A program made the position numbers and the translations under genes. A DNA stretch of 64,000 nucleotides from Dyadobacter sp. (GTDB taxonomy: Bacteria; Bacteroidota; Bacteroidia; Cytophagales; Spirosomataceae): assembly GCF_017744695.1 (NCBI RefSeq), contig NZ_JAGIAS010000001.1, forward strand, positions 1,331,013 through 1,395,012, read 5' to 3'. Below the pieces are notes generated by a model. The model saw nothing but the letters and a program-made list of their open reading frames with translations, was not told the origin of the DNA and made no database searches. Position 1 is the first letter of the stretch; the number at the start of each line of letters is the position of its first letter. Below are positions 43,167 to 51,842 of this stretch, piece after piece.

Positions 43167-46100
43167 ATGAAGAAAAAAATACGTGACTTGTTCCTGCTCG
43201 GCCTCCTGTGCCTGGGTATTACGCAGTTGCTGCTCGCGCAGGACGTAACAGTGAAAGGCAAAGTGACCGACGAAAAGGGCGAAATGATTCCCGGCGCAAG
43301 CGTGACCGTAAAAGGATCTCAGCAAGGAACACTGACAGACGCAGAAGGTGTGTATTCCATCGATGTGGCAGGCAATGCGACGCTCGTGTTCTCATTCCTT
43401 GGATATCTGAAAGAAGAGGTGCCCGTATCGAACCGCTCGAAAATCGATGTTTCGCTGAAAACCGACACCAAGGCACTGGAAGAAGTGGTCGTGGTAGGTT
43501 ACGGAACCCAGCGGAAGGTCGAGACGACCGGCTCCATCGCGTCCGTCAAAGCAGCCGACCTCGTGCAGACACCCGTTGCGAATATCGCGCAAGGCTTGCA
43601 GGCACGTGTAGCAGGGGTGCAGATCAACCAGAACTCCGGCTCTCCCGGCGGTAACATCAGCGTGCGTATCCGGGGTACCAACTCCATCAATGGGTCGTCC
43701 GAACCCCTGTATGTTATCGACGGTATCCAGGTTTCGAACGGTGGCGGGATTACCGATGTCAGCCCGCTTTCGACGATCAATCCCAATGATATTGAATCGG
43801 TTGAAGTCCTGAAAGATGCATCCGCTTCGGCTATCTACGGGGCCAGAGCAGCCAACGGTGTGATCCTGATTACCACCAAACGCGGTAAAAATGGGGCTAC
43901 CCGGGTGACCTACGACGGATATTATGGTTCTCAGAAAGTGAACAAAACCCTGGATGTACTCAACGCGTCTCAGTTTGCCCAACTTGAAAATGAAGTATTT
44001 AAAAACAATTACTATCCGGACCCGGCATCGCTTGGCGAGGGTATCAACTGGCAAAAACTGATTTTCCGGAAGGCCCCTATTCAAAACCATCAGCTTTCTA
44101 TCAATGGCGGCAGCGAAAAAACACAGTTGGCTATTTCGCTCAACTATTTCGACCAGGATGGTACGCTGATAGGCTCTCAGTTCCAGCGCTACTCCTACCG
44201 CCTGAACCTTGATCACCGCATCAGCAAAAATGTCAAAATAGGTACAAGCATCCTGGGCAGCTACTCCATCGCGAACGGTATCCAGACAGGCGGCACCAAC
44301 ATCGGCGATGGCGGCGCGGTACTTTCATCCGTTCTGGGAGCGGCCATCGGAGCTCCTCCTATGCTGCAACCTTACCGTCCCGACGGCAGTATTTTCCCCT
44401 TCGGCGAGCAAGCCGGCGGCCAGTATCGCGAGGTGGTCAATCCATTGAATTTTTCGGCCGTGCTCAACAAACGTTCGATCAAAAGGACGTTGGCGAATAT
44501 TTACGGCGAAGTATCTCTTTTTAAAGGGCTTACTTACCGTGCGTCGTTCAACCTCGACCAGAAAGGCGAGCTTTTCGACGGCTATTCACCCCGTTCGATC
44601 GTCAACAAAAGCGACCTGAACGACAATTCCGGTTCCGGTACGAAAGCAAATTCCAATTACCTGGCATTGCTTCACGAAAGCATCCTTACATACAGCACCA
44701 CTTTTGCTAAAAACCATTCTTTCAAAGCCACAGCCGTATTTGGTACGCAGCTTGAACAAGGCAATTCCAACACTATGAGTGCGACGGGGTTCCCGAACGA
44801 CGCGACGAAAAACGAGGCAATGCAGCTCGCATTGACCCGTACCATCAGCAGCGGCAGGAGCTCCCAGCGACTGGATTCCTATATGGCACGTGTGAACTAT
44901 GGTTTCAAGGATAAGTTTTTCATAGATGTTACTGCTCGTGCCGACGGTTCGAGCAAGTTCGGGGCCAATCATAAATACGGGGTATTCCCGGCAGTTTCGG
45001 CCGCTTACCGGATCATCGAGGAGTCATTTATGAAGGATATCAGCTGGCTTTCCGATTTCAAAGTACGCGGTAGCTACGGTATCACAGGGAATGCAGGCGG
45101 GATCGACCCTTACCAGTCGCTGGCCACAGTGGCTTCGGGGAATAGCTACATGATTAACCATACCTATGTAACAGGCATCGAACCTACCGGCATCGCAAAC
45201 CCGGACCTGCGCTGGGAGCGGTCGAAACAAGCTAACATCGGAATCGACATCAGCTTGCTGAACAACCGCATCAGCGTTATTGCCGACGTTTACCACAAGA
45301 AAACGGATGACCTGCTTTATGTGAAAACGCTACCGCTAAGCTCTGGCTATGGCGCTATTACCGGGAACTTCGCCGCATTGCAAAACAAAGGGCTCGAACT
45401 GGCTGTGAACGCGCGTATCCTGGATGGAAAACTGAAATGGGATGTTTCAGCTAATACAACGATTAATCGCAACAAGGTACTCGGTCTCGATGGCGGCGTT
45501 ACCACCGAGCGCTTCATGACGACCTACACGGTTCTCAAAGTGGGACAGCCGCTGGGGATGTTTAAAACCTATGTTTTCGATGGCGTTAACCAAACCGGCG
45601 AAACCATCCTCCCTGGCTATGATGGTCGCATCGGTGGCCATAAAGTAAAAGACATAACCGGCGACGGCCAGATCACCGCGGCCGACCAGGTGCTGGTGGG
45701 CAACCCGAACCCTAAGTTCATCTACGGTTTTTCGACCAACCTGTCTTACGCCGGGTTCGACCTTGCTGCATTCATCTCAGGCTCGCAAGGCAACGATATT
45801 TACAATGCCAGCCGCCTGTCATTCGAAAACCCGCTCGGACAGCGTAACCTGCTGGCCGGTGTTGCCGATCGCTGGTCGCCGACCAACCCCAGCAATCAGT
45901 ATGTCAGCGGTTTCCAGGGCGGCCGGTTACCGATCACCAACTATGTGGTGGAAAACGGCTCTTACCTCCGCTGTAAAAACCTCACGCTGGGCTATACCGT
46001 GCCGAAGTTCAAGGGCTTGCAAGGTATCCGTTTGTACGTGAGTGCGAACAACCTGTTCACGATCACCAAATACAGCGGATATGATCCGGAAGTAAATACC

Positions 46101-46190
46101 TACGCAGGTTCCAACACGGTTATCGGGGTCGACAACTTCGTGTACCCGCAGTCTAAATCATTCCTGGGGGGTATCCAGGTTACATTCTGA
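43167..46190 (+). CDS. SusC/RagA TonB-dependent receptor without STN domain
   Basis: 1007 residues from the ATG at 43167, where KKKIRDLFLLGLLCLGITQL gives a signal peptide ending LLAQ. An in-frame ATG at 43011 would add 52 residues with no leader character. Carboxypeptidase-like domain at about 25-100 (VKGKVTDEKGEMIPGASVTV), plug at 105-230 (EEVVVVGYGTQRKVETTGSI, EPLYVIDGIQVSNGG, SAIYGARAANGVILITTKRG), then the barrel. No STN domain, so control is through the LacI-type regulator. SusD follows at 35 bases. Substrate unknown. Confidence 0.96.
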   Translation: MKKKIRDLFLLGLLCLGITQLLLAQDVTVKGKVTDEKGEMIPGASVTVKGSQQGTLTDAEGVYSIDVAGNATLVFSFLGYLKEEVPVSNRSKIDVSLKTDTKALEEVVVVGYGTQRKVETTGSIASVKAADLVQTPVANIAQGLQARVAGVQINQNSGSPGGNISVRIRGTNSINGSSEPLYVIDGIQVSNGGGITDVSPLSTINPNDIESVEVLKDASASAIYGARAANGVILITTKRGKNGATRVTYDGYYGSQKVNKTLDVLNASQFAQLENEVFKNNYYPDPASLGEGINWQKLIFRKAPIQNHQLSINGGSEKTQLAISLNYFDQDGTLIGSQFQRYSYRLNLDHRISKNVKIGTSILGSYSIANGIQTGGTNIGDGGAVLSSVLGAAIGAPPMLQPYRPDGSIFPFGEQAGGQYREVVNPLNFSAVLNKRSIKRTLANIYGEVSLFKGLTYRASFNLDQKGELFDGYSPRSIVNKSDLNDNSGSGTKANSNYLALLHESILTYSTTFAKNHSFKATAVFGTQLEQGNSNTMSATGFPNDATKNEAMQLALTRTISSGRSSQRLDSYMARVNYGFKDKFFIDVTARADGSSKFGANHKYGVFPAVSAAYRIIEESFMKDISWLSDFKVRGSYGITGNAGGIDPYQSLATVASGNSYMINHTYVTGIEPTGIANPDLRWERSKQANIGIDISLLNNRISVIADVYHKKTDDLLYVKTLPLSSGYGAITGNFAALQNKGLELAVNARILDGKLKWDVSANTTINRNKVLGLDGGVTTERFMTTYTVLKVGQPLGMFKTYVFDGVNQTGETILPGYDGRIGGHKVKDITGDGQITAADQVLVGNPNPKFIYGFSTNLSYAGFDLAAFISGSQGNDIYNASRLSFENPLGQRNLLAGVADRWSPTNPSNQYVSGFQGGRLPITNYVVENGSYLRCKNLTLGYTVPKFKGLQGIRLYVSANNLFTITKYSGYDPEVNTYAGSNTVIGVDNFVYPQSKSFLGGIQVTF

Positions 46191-46225
46191 TCCAATCCTC
46201 TTGTCGACTTCGAGTCCCATTTAAT

Positions 46226-47719
46226 ATGAAAAAGCTACTAAAAATAACGTCATACCTCAGCGCTGCCGGCGTAGCGCTGCTCGCTCCTTCCTGCCAGCTG
46301 GACGAAACGATTTATTCTTCCATTTACACGGAAGATTTTTACAAAACAGCTGCCGATGCTGAAAAAGGGCTGGTTTCCGTTTACGGCGCATTGGGCGGCC
46401 TTGGCGGTGGACCTGCGTTGACGTTGATCGCCGATTTCAGCGACGACCAGACCTACCCGCGCGGGGTGGTTGGACGCAACACGTTGACGCTGTTCACCTA
46501 CGATGTGAATTACACCACGCAAAAAAGTAATGCGCGTACCAACGAATCGCCCCAGCAGATATGGGCATCGTGCTACAACGGTATCGAAAAGGCTAACTGG
46601 GTAATCGCCAAAGTACCCGGCGCGAATATGGACGAAACCCGCAGAAAGCAGATCATCGGTGAAGCATATTACCTGAGGGCATTTTACCACTGGTTCCTCA
46701 CCAAGAATTTCGGCGATGTTCCGGTTAAAATCACGCCAAGCTACACAGCGGAGGAAGCGCTGACGGCCAAAAGTTCAAAAGCCGATGTTTACAAGCAGAT
46801 TTACGCCGACCTCGACCAGGCATTGGCGGCGGGCCTGCCGTCATACCCCAATGTAGATAAGGGACGTGTTGCCAAGGAGGTTGTGAGCGCATTGTACGCG
46901 AAGGCCGCCCTTTATAACGAGGACTGGGCCAAAGCACTGGAAAAAGCCAAGGATGTAATTAACTCCGGCAAATACACGCTAATGCCGGATGTACGTGATG
47001 TTTACAAATATGATAAGGAAGATGCTGCCCGCATAGAAAACATGTGGGCGTATGAAGCCGACCCTGTTTCTCCGGGACTGGGCCACCAGCTTACCGGCCT
47101 CTGCGGTCCTCCGGGTAGCGCCGGCCCCGAATTTGCCCGCACTTCGTTCGGGTCTATGTTTGCTTATCAGGCATTCTTCGACTCATTTGACCCTACGGAT
47201 AAGCGGCGTACCCTGCTGGATACAAACTATGTAAACAAAGCCGGCACCATTGTACCTCAGAAAAGCATCACCCCTATTACGACCAAAGGTGTGCTGATCA
47301 AGAAGTACCAGGACCCTGTTTCAACGGTCGGACTAATCCCGAACATTCCGATCTTCCGGCTCCCCGACATGTACCTGATCGCAGCCGAAGCCGAGGCACG
47401 GCTGAATGGTGCCACGGCGATAGCTTATGATTTTATCAACCCAATAAGAAAACGCGCGGGACTGGCTGACCTGAAAACCGGCCTTACCAAAGACGCATTC
47501 GTCGACGCGGTTTTGCAGGAGCGCGCGTGGGAGTTTTTCGCTGAGGGTGACCGCTGGTATGACCTCACCCGCACCGGCAAATTCCTGACGGTGATCCCAA
47601 AGGCCGTGAATGATGTGTACCCGACCCGCAACGTAACCGCCAAAAACAAGTATTTCCCTATTCCGCAGGACGAAATCAATGCCAATCCGAAGCTGGAACA
47701 GAATCCTGAGTGGAAATAG
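46226..47719 (+). CDS. SusD/RagB lipoprotein of utilisation locus 2
   Basis: 497 residues. Lipobox LLAPSCQL with Cys23. SusD features: FYKTAADAEKGLVSVYGALG, NGIEKANWVIAKVPGANMDE, GEAYYLRAFYHWFLTKNFGD, DVYKQIYADLDQALAAG and the C-terminal ERAWEFFAEGDRWYDLTRTG with YFPIPQDEINANPKLEQNP. Partner of the SusC just upstream. Its stop is followed directly by a REP-like element (47731-47890) before the flavoprotein genes. Confidence 0.95.
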   Translation: MKKLLKITSYLSAAGVALLAPSCQLDETIYSSIYTEDFYKTAADAEKGLVSVYGALGGLGGGPALTLIADFSDDQTYPRGVVGRNTLTLFTYDVNYTTQKSNARTNESPQQIWASCYNGIEKANWVIAKVPGANMDETRRKQIIGEAYYLRAFYHWFLTKNFGDVPVKITPSYTAEEALTAKSSKADVYKQIYADLDQALAAGLPSYPNVDKGRVAKEVVSALYAKAALYNEDWAKALEKAKDVINSGKYTLMPDVRDVYKYDKEDAARIENMWAYEADPVSPGLGHQLTGLCGPPGSAGPEFARTSFGSMFAYQAFFDSFDPTDKRRTLLDTNYVNKAGTIVPQKSITPITTKGVLIKKYQDPVSTVGLIPNIPIFRLPDMYLIAAEAEARLNGATAIAYDFINPIRKRAGLADLKTGLTKDAFVDAVLQERAWEFFAEGDRWYDLTRTGKFLTVIPKAVNDVYPTRNVTAKNKYFPIPQDEINANPKLEQNPEWK

Positions 47720-47730
47720 CGAGGTGCCTA

Positions 47731-47890
47731 AGGAGGCTCCTGCCGGAGCCCGGATGTTTATAAATGTTACATACTCGCTATAAGCAGGATGTCCCTCCGG
47801 GATCGTCATTGTCCTGAATGCCTCGGAGAGGCAGCCTGTTTATAGCAACCGGCGGATTTCAACTTCCGCCGGGCCCCGGAGGGGCCTCCT
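47731..47890. repeat. Nested inverted-repeat (REP-like) element A
   Basis: Outer arms AGGAGGCTCC...CCCGG (47731-47753) and CCGGGCCCCGG...CCTCCT (47869-47890) are near complements. Inner arms GCTATAAGCAGG (47777-47788) and CCTGTTTATAGC (47835-47846) pair with one mismatch. Short palindromes TCCCTCCGGGA and GCCTCGGAGAGGC lie between. It occupies most of the gap between susD and the flavoprotein gene. Confidence 0.75.
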
Positions 47891-47915
47891 AAAACCCGAA
47901 CGACCAGGTAAAACG

Positions 47916-48848
47916 ATGATTCAACTAATGCTTTTGTTTTCGCTCTGCTGCGCCTCCCCAACCCGGGAAGGACGCATCCGTGAATACAAAATCACTGAGA
48001 ACGATACCCTAACCTACACCCTGAAACTCGCGCTCGACGAAAAGGGTCAGCCCCAGTATTTTTTCAGGAACATTTTTACGCCGGTTTGCTACACCAACGA
48101 ATGCAAGCCTGTGTATATCAATTTCTATTGGGACTTGCTGGGCAACTACGAACGCTACGACCTGCCCGAAGGCAAGGTACTCACCAAGGTTGATCACGAC
48201 GAGTTCAAAGAAGAGGATTACCAGAAATTGCAGGATATCCTCGCGCAGAACAACTCCATTTTCGCCGACCTCAAAATGGAAGACCTGATTACCAAAGGCA
48301 CGGATAACCTGACGGATTCCGTCGATGCAAAAGCAGGCGCTACTTTGAAAACCATTAAAAACCAGGTCATCGACGGGGCAGTTTACACGTGCTACACGCT
48401 GTGGCACATTGCTTACGGTAAAGCGGTGCCGGAAATGCAGAAGATCATCGAGACCTATTCCAATGACGCATTGCTGCACCGGTTTCTGGAAAGCAAAAAC
48501 CATTACTACCAATACTGGGCAATGGCGAAAGTGATGGATACCGGCGGCACGGTGAAGAAGCCATTTGAAAAAGACATCGAGGCGATCATTGCCGGAAAGA
48601 ACGGCTTCATTGCCAAATATGCCTTGCAGCATGTGGGAAATGATTTTTTTAAAACAGAGCAAAGACAGAACTGGCTTTGGGAAACCTATCAGAAAACAGG
48701 CTATGCAATACAAATAGCCATCCTGAAAAAACTAAATACCAGCAAAATCCCCATTTCCAAACCCCTGGCAGCAAGCCTGCAAACCAGCCTGCCCAATGCC
48801 AATGAAGAACAAACTTTACTGATCCAAAACATCCTGCAAAAACCATGA
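47916..48848 (+). CDS. Putative exported flavinylated (FMN-bind-like) redox protein
   Basis: 310 residues; the start is uncertain (Met1 or Met5). The short hydrophobic start LMLLFSLCCAS suggests export, perhaps as a lipoprotein. A Cys pair in CYTNECKPV precedes YWDLLGNYERYDLPEGKVLT and KVDHDEFKEEDYQKLQDILA. At 134-146 stands DSVDAKAGATLKT, close to the ApbE flavinylation motif D-x2-[ST]-G-A-[TS]; Thr143 would carry FMN, though Ala replaces the usual Ser/Thr before Gly. The next residues, GAVYTCYTLWHIAYG, look conserved. An apbE gene lies two genes downstream in the same tight operon, which supports the reading. No family name is assigned with certainty. Confidence 0.8.
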   Translation: MIQLMLLFSLCCASPTREGRIREYKITENDTLTYTLKLALDEKGQPQYFFRNIFTPVCYTNECKPVYINFYWDLLGNYERYDLPEGKVLTKVDHDEFKEEDYQKLQDILAQNNSIFADLKMEDLITKGTDNLTDSVDAKAGATLKTIKNQVIDGAVYTCYTLWHIAYGKAVPEMQKIIETYSNDALLHRFLESKNHYYQYWAMAKVMDTGGTVKKPFEKDIEAIIAGKNGFIAKYALQHVGNDFFKTEQRQNWLWETYQKTGYAIQIAILKKLNTSKIPISKPLAASLQTSLPNANEEQTLLIQNILQKP

Positions 48849-48861
48849 ACATCCCCCATAT

Positions 48862-48971
48862 CCCCGGACTAAAGTCCGGGGCAATAGATTCAATATTGCC
48901 TCCGGCAATGTTGCCAAAGACAATATTGCCGGAGGCAAAAAAATCCCCTTGCCCCGGGTTTCAACCCGGGG
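48862..48971. repeat. REP-like element B (paired hairpins)
   Basis: CCCCGGAC/GTCCGGGG (48862-48881), an inverted repeat TTGCCTCCGGCAAT/ATTGCCGGAGGCAA (48896-48938), and CCCCGGGTT/AACCCGGGG (48952-48971). It is the same class of nested hairpins as elements A and C. The frame of the oxidoreductase gene happens to stay open through it. Confidence 0.8.
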
Positions 48972-48982
48972 ATTTTAGAAAG

Positions 48983-50776
48983 TTGTTTGGGCTATTTGTG
49001 TTAATGATTTTGATGTTTCCGGCAATGGCTCAAAATCATGTTTTTGTCGAGACAGAATCTTTTGAGGACAAAGGCGGCTGGGTGATCGACCAGCAATCTT
49101 TTGTGGTGATGAACTCGTCCTATATCATGGCACATGGGATGGGACGGCCGGTGAAGGATGCTACTACGACTGTTCAATTCCCTAAAACCGGCAAGTACCA
49201 TTTGTGGGTACGCACCAGGGACTGGGCGCCCTTTCCGAAAGGACCGGGCAAGTTTCAGGTGCTGGTGGATGGCAAATCCGTGGGACAGACTTTCGGTGAA
49301 AGCGGCTCGGATGCCTGGAAATGGTATGACGGCGGCGTGATCGACATTAAAAATACGGCTGCAAAACTCGCATTGAAGGACCTTACCGGCTTCAACGGCC
49401 GCTGCGATGCATTGCTTTTCACCGACGATCTGAAATTCACCCCGCCCAATGAACTGGAAGCACTAACGGCATTCCGCAGAAAGCTCCTTAACCTGACCGA
49501 AAAACCCCAGGAAGCAGGCCGGTACGACCTCGTGGTGGTGGGCGGCGGCATCGCCGGTACCTGCGCGGCCATTTCTGCGGCACGGATGGGCCTTACTGTG
49601 GCATTGATCCAGGACCGCCCGGTACTTGGCGGTAACAACAGCTCCGAAGTGCGTGTGCATTTAATGGGCGATGTGGACAAAAACCATTATCCGAAACTCG
49701 GTCGCATTGTGCGGGAAATGGATAACGGTGATCCCGGCAATGGTAACCCGGATGCCAAAGAATATGGCGACGCCCGCAAAATCTCGATCGTGAAAGCCGA
49801 AAAGAACATTTCCCTCTTCCTGAATACCCACGTTTTTAAAGTTGAAAAAGAGAACGACATTATTACGGCAGTGGTCGGTCGTGACATTGCCACCAACCAG
49901 GAGCGCCGTTTCTCAGGCTCCTTCTTCTCGGATTGCACGGGTGACGGCACGGTAGGCTTCCTGGCCGGCGCGGAGTTCCGCATGGGCCGCGAGAGCAAAG
50001 CTGAAACCGGCGAGTCGCTGGCGGCGGACAAAAGCGACGATTTTACATTGGGTACTTCCAATCTCTGGGCTTCAGTGGACCGCGATACCGTTTCGTCCTT
50101 CCCCGAAACGCCCTGGGCGATGCAGTTCTCGGATGAATACCATATTGATGAGCCCAAATCCGACTGGCAATGGGAAACCGGTTTCGGGAATTTCAACACC
50201 ATTACCCAGGCCGAACAGATCCGCGACCATAACCTCCGCGCCATTTACGGTAACTGGTCGTATTTGAAAAAGAACAAAGCCGCCAAATATGGTAAAAAGG
50301 AGCTGGCCTGGGTAGCCTACATCGGTGGCAAACGCGAATCGCGCCGCATTATCGGTGATTATGTGCTGAACCAGATGGACATTCAGGAAGGCAAGTTCTA
50401 CCCCGACGGCTCGGTAACAGCCACCTGGACCATCGACCTGCATTTCCCAGATGCCAAAAACAGCAAGTACTTTGAAGGACAGGAATTTTTCGCCGGTACC
50501 AAGCACATCAAAGTGGCCCCTTACACGATTCCATATCGTTGTTTGTATTCCAAAAACATCCAGAACCTGTTCATGGCCGGGCGCAACATCAGCACCACGC
50601 ACGTGGCGTTCGGGAGCACCCGCGTGATGCGTACATGCGGGATGATGGGCGAGGTCGTAGGATTTGCCTCGTACATCGCAGCCAAATACAAAACCAGCCC
50701 GCGCGGCGTGTACAAAGACCACCTACCCGAGCTGACCGGCATTCTGAAAGGAGAAACGCTCGCTCCCCAACCCTGA
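48983..50776 (+). CDS. Exported FAD-dependent oxidoreductase (PF12831 type)
   Basis: 597 residues if started at the TTG at 48983, which gives a signal peptide (FGLFVLMILMFPAMAQ). The ATG at 48845 overlaps the previous stop but would place 46 residues encoded by REP-like DNA before the leader. A golvesin/xanthan-lyase-C-like sandwich (FVETESFEDKGGWVIDQQS) comes first, then the FAD domain: VVVGGGIAGTCAAISAARMG, DRPVLGGNNSSEVRVH, DCTGDGTVGFLAGAEFRMG, AYIGGKRESRR and LFMAGRNISTTHVAFGSTRV. Likely oxidises a glycan-derived sugar or acid outside the cytoplasm, with electrons passing to the neighbouring flavinylated protein. It has a paralog at 58698. Confidence 0.9.
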   Translation: MFGLFVLMILMFPAMAQNHVFVETESFEDKGGWVIDQQSFVVMNSSYIMAHGMGRPVKDATTTVQFPKTGKYHLWVRTRDWAPFPKGPGKFQVLVDGKSVGQTFGESGSDAWKWYDGGVIDIKNTAAKLALKDLTGFNGRCDALLFTDDLKFTPPNELEALTAFRRKLLNLTEKPQEAGRYDLVVVGGGIAGTCAAISAARMGLTVALIQDRPVLGGNNSSEVRVHLMGDVDKNHYPKLGRIVREMDNGDPGNGNPDAKEYGDARKISIVKAEKNISLFLNTHVFKVEKENDIITAVVGRDIATNQERRFSGSFFSDCTGDGTVGFLAGAEFRMGRESKAETGESLAADKSDDFTLGTSNLWASVDRDTVSSFPETPWAMQFSDEYHIDEPKSDWQWETGFGNFNTITQAEQIRDHNLRAIYGNWSYLKKNKAAKYGKKELAWVAYIGGKRESRRIIGDYVLNQMDIQEGKFYPDGSVTATWTIDLHFPDAKNSKYFEGQEFFAGTKHIKVAPYTIPYRCLYSKNIQNLFMAGRNISTTHVAFGSTRVMRTCGMMGEVVGFASYIAAKYKTSPRGVYKDHLPELTGILKGETLAPQP

Positions 50777-50783
50777 TTTTACA

Positions 50784-51842
50784 TTGAAAAACCTTGTGAT
50801 ACATATTGCCGGAGTAATATCCACGCTTCTCCTGACGCTGCCGTTGGTAACAATGGCAGCCCAGGTGGGCGATACTGCGATGATTTCCATTAATGGCGAG
50901 GCGCAGGGCACTACCTATCACATTCGGTATTTCGACGCACATAACCGCAATTTCAAGCATTCCATCGATTCCATTCTAGCCGATTTTGACCTGTGCCTGT
51001 CACTCTACCGACCCGATTCCGAGCTTTCTGCATTCAATCGTACTTCGCATCATACTTTCAGGTCGCCATGGTTTTATGAGGTTTTGGTTAAATCAAAAGA
51101 AATCCATGAAGCGACGGACGGAGCCTTTGACCCGACCATTATGCCGCTTTCGGAGGCTTATGGTTTCGGGAATAAAAAGAATGTCGATCCGGAGCAAGTG
51201 AACGTCGATTCATTACTGCAATTCATTGGTTTTAAACAAATTGAATTCAATCAAAAGGAAGTCAGAAGTCGTCCGGGCGTGAAGCTGGATTTCAACGGCA
51301 TTGCCCAGGGGCACTCTGTGGATATTGTCGGGGCATTTCTGAAAAGCCGCAGCATCGATCGCTTTATGGTGGAAATCGGCGGGGAAGTAATTTGTTCGGG
51401 CACTAAAAACGGTGGCAACGGCTGGGTAACCGGCATCGAAAACCCATTGAAGCCTCAGGCACTCGCGGCCACAGCAACGCTCACCAACCGCGCCATGACT
51501 ACCGCCGGCAACTACCATAACCACATTACCCGTAACGGCATCACCTATAACCACATTATCGACCCGCGTCCGGGCGACCCACATCCGGGCGACCCACGTC
51601 CAAGCGACCGGCGTACCGGCTCTATAGAGCAAACCTTTCTGCTGAGCGTGACCGTATTCGCTAAAGACGCCATAACCGCCGACGGCTTCGACACCGCCTT
51701 CTTCGTGATGGGCCTCGAAGCGACCAAAACCTTTTTGAAAAACCGGAAAGATATCGACGCATATATGCTTTACACCAATGAGGAAGGGCATTTGATGTCC
51801 TATGCGACCGACGGTATCAAAGAATTTATCCAGGAAAAATGA
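50784..51842 (+). CDS. apbE: FAD:protein FMN transferase ApbE
   Basis: 352 residues with a TTG start at 50784, seven bases after the oxidoreductase. Signal peptide about 1-28. ApbE moves FMN from FAD to a Ser/Thr of periplasmic proteins using Mg2+. Motifs: GEAQGTTYHIRYFD, LDFNGIAQGHSVDIVGAFL, FMVEIGGEVICSG, NHIIDP and the metal site ITADGFDTAFFVMG, all intact. The loop that normally reads HIIDPRTG is stretched by a 15-bp repeat into PRPGD-PHPGD-PRPSD-RRTG. It overlaps the next gene by four bases (ATGA). Its likely client is the 47916 product. Confidence 0.95.
   Translation: MKNLVIHIAGVISTLLLTLPLVTMAAQVGDTAMISINGEAQGTTYHIRYFDAHNRNFKHSIDSILADFDLCLSLYRPDSELSAFNRTSHHTFRSPWFYEVLVKSKEIHEATDGAFDPTIMPLSEAYGFGNKKNVDPEQVNVDSLLQFIGFKQIEFNQKEVRSRPGVKLDFNGIAQGHSVDIVGAFLKSRSIDRFMVEIGGEVICSGTKNGGNGWVTGIENPLKPQALAATATLTNRAMTTAGNYHNHITRNGITYNHIIDPRPGDPHPGDPRPSDRRTGSIEQTFLLSVTVFAKDAITADGFDTAFFVMGLEATKTFLKNRKDIDAYMLYTNEEGHLMSYATDGIKEFIQEK
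51564..51608. repeat. Three-copy 15-bp in-frame repeat inside apbE
   Basis: Units CCGCGTCCGGGCGAC, CCACATCCGGGCGAC and CCACGTCCAAGCGAC, followed by a partial fourth (CGGCGTACCGGC). They split the conserved HIIDPRTG stretch of ApbE without changing frame. Confidence 0.9.
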
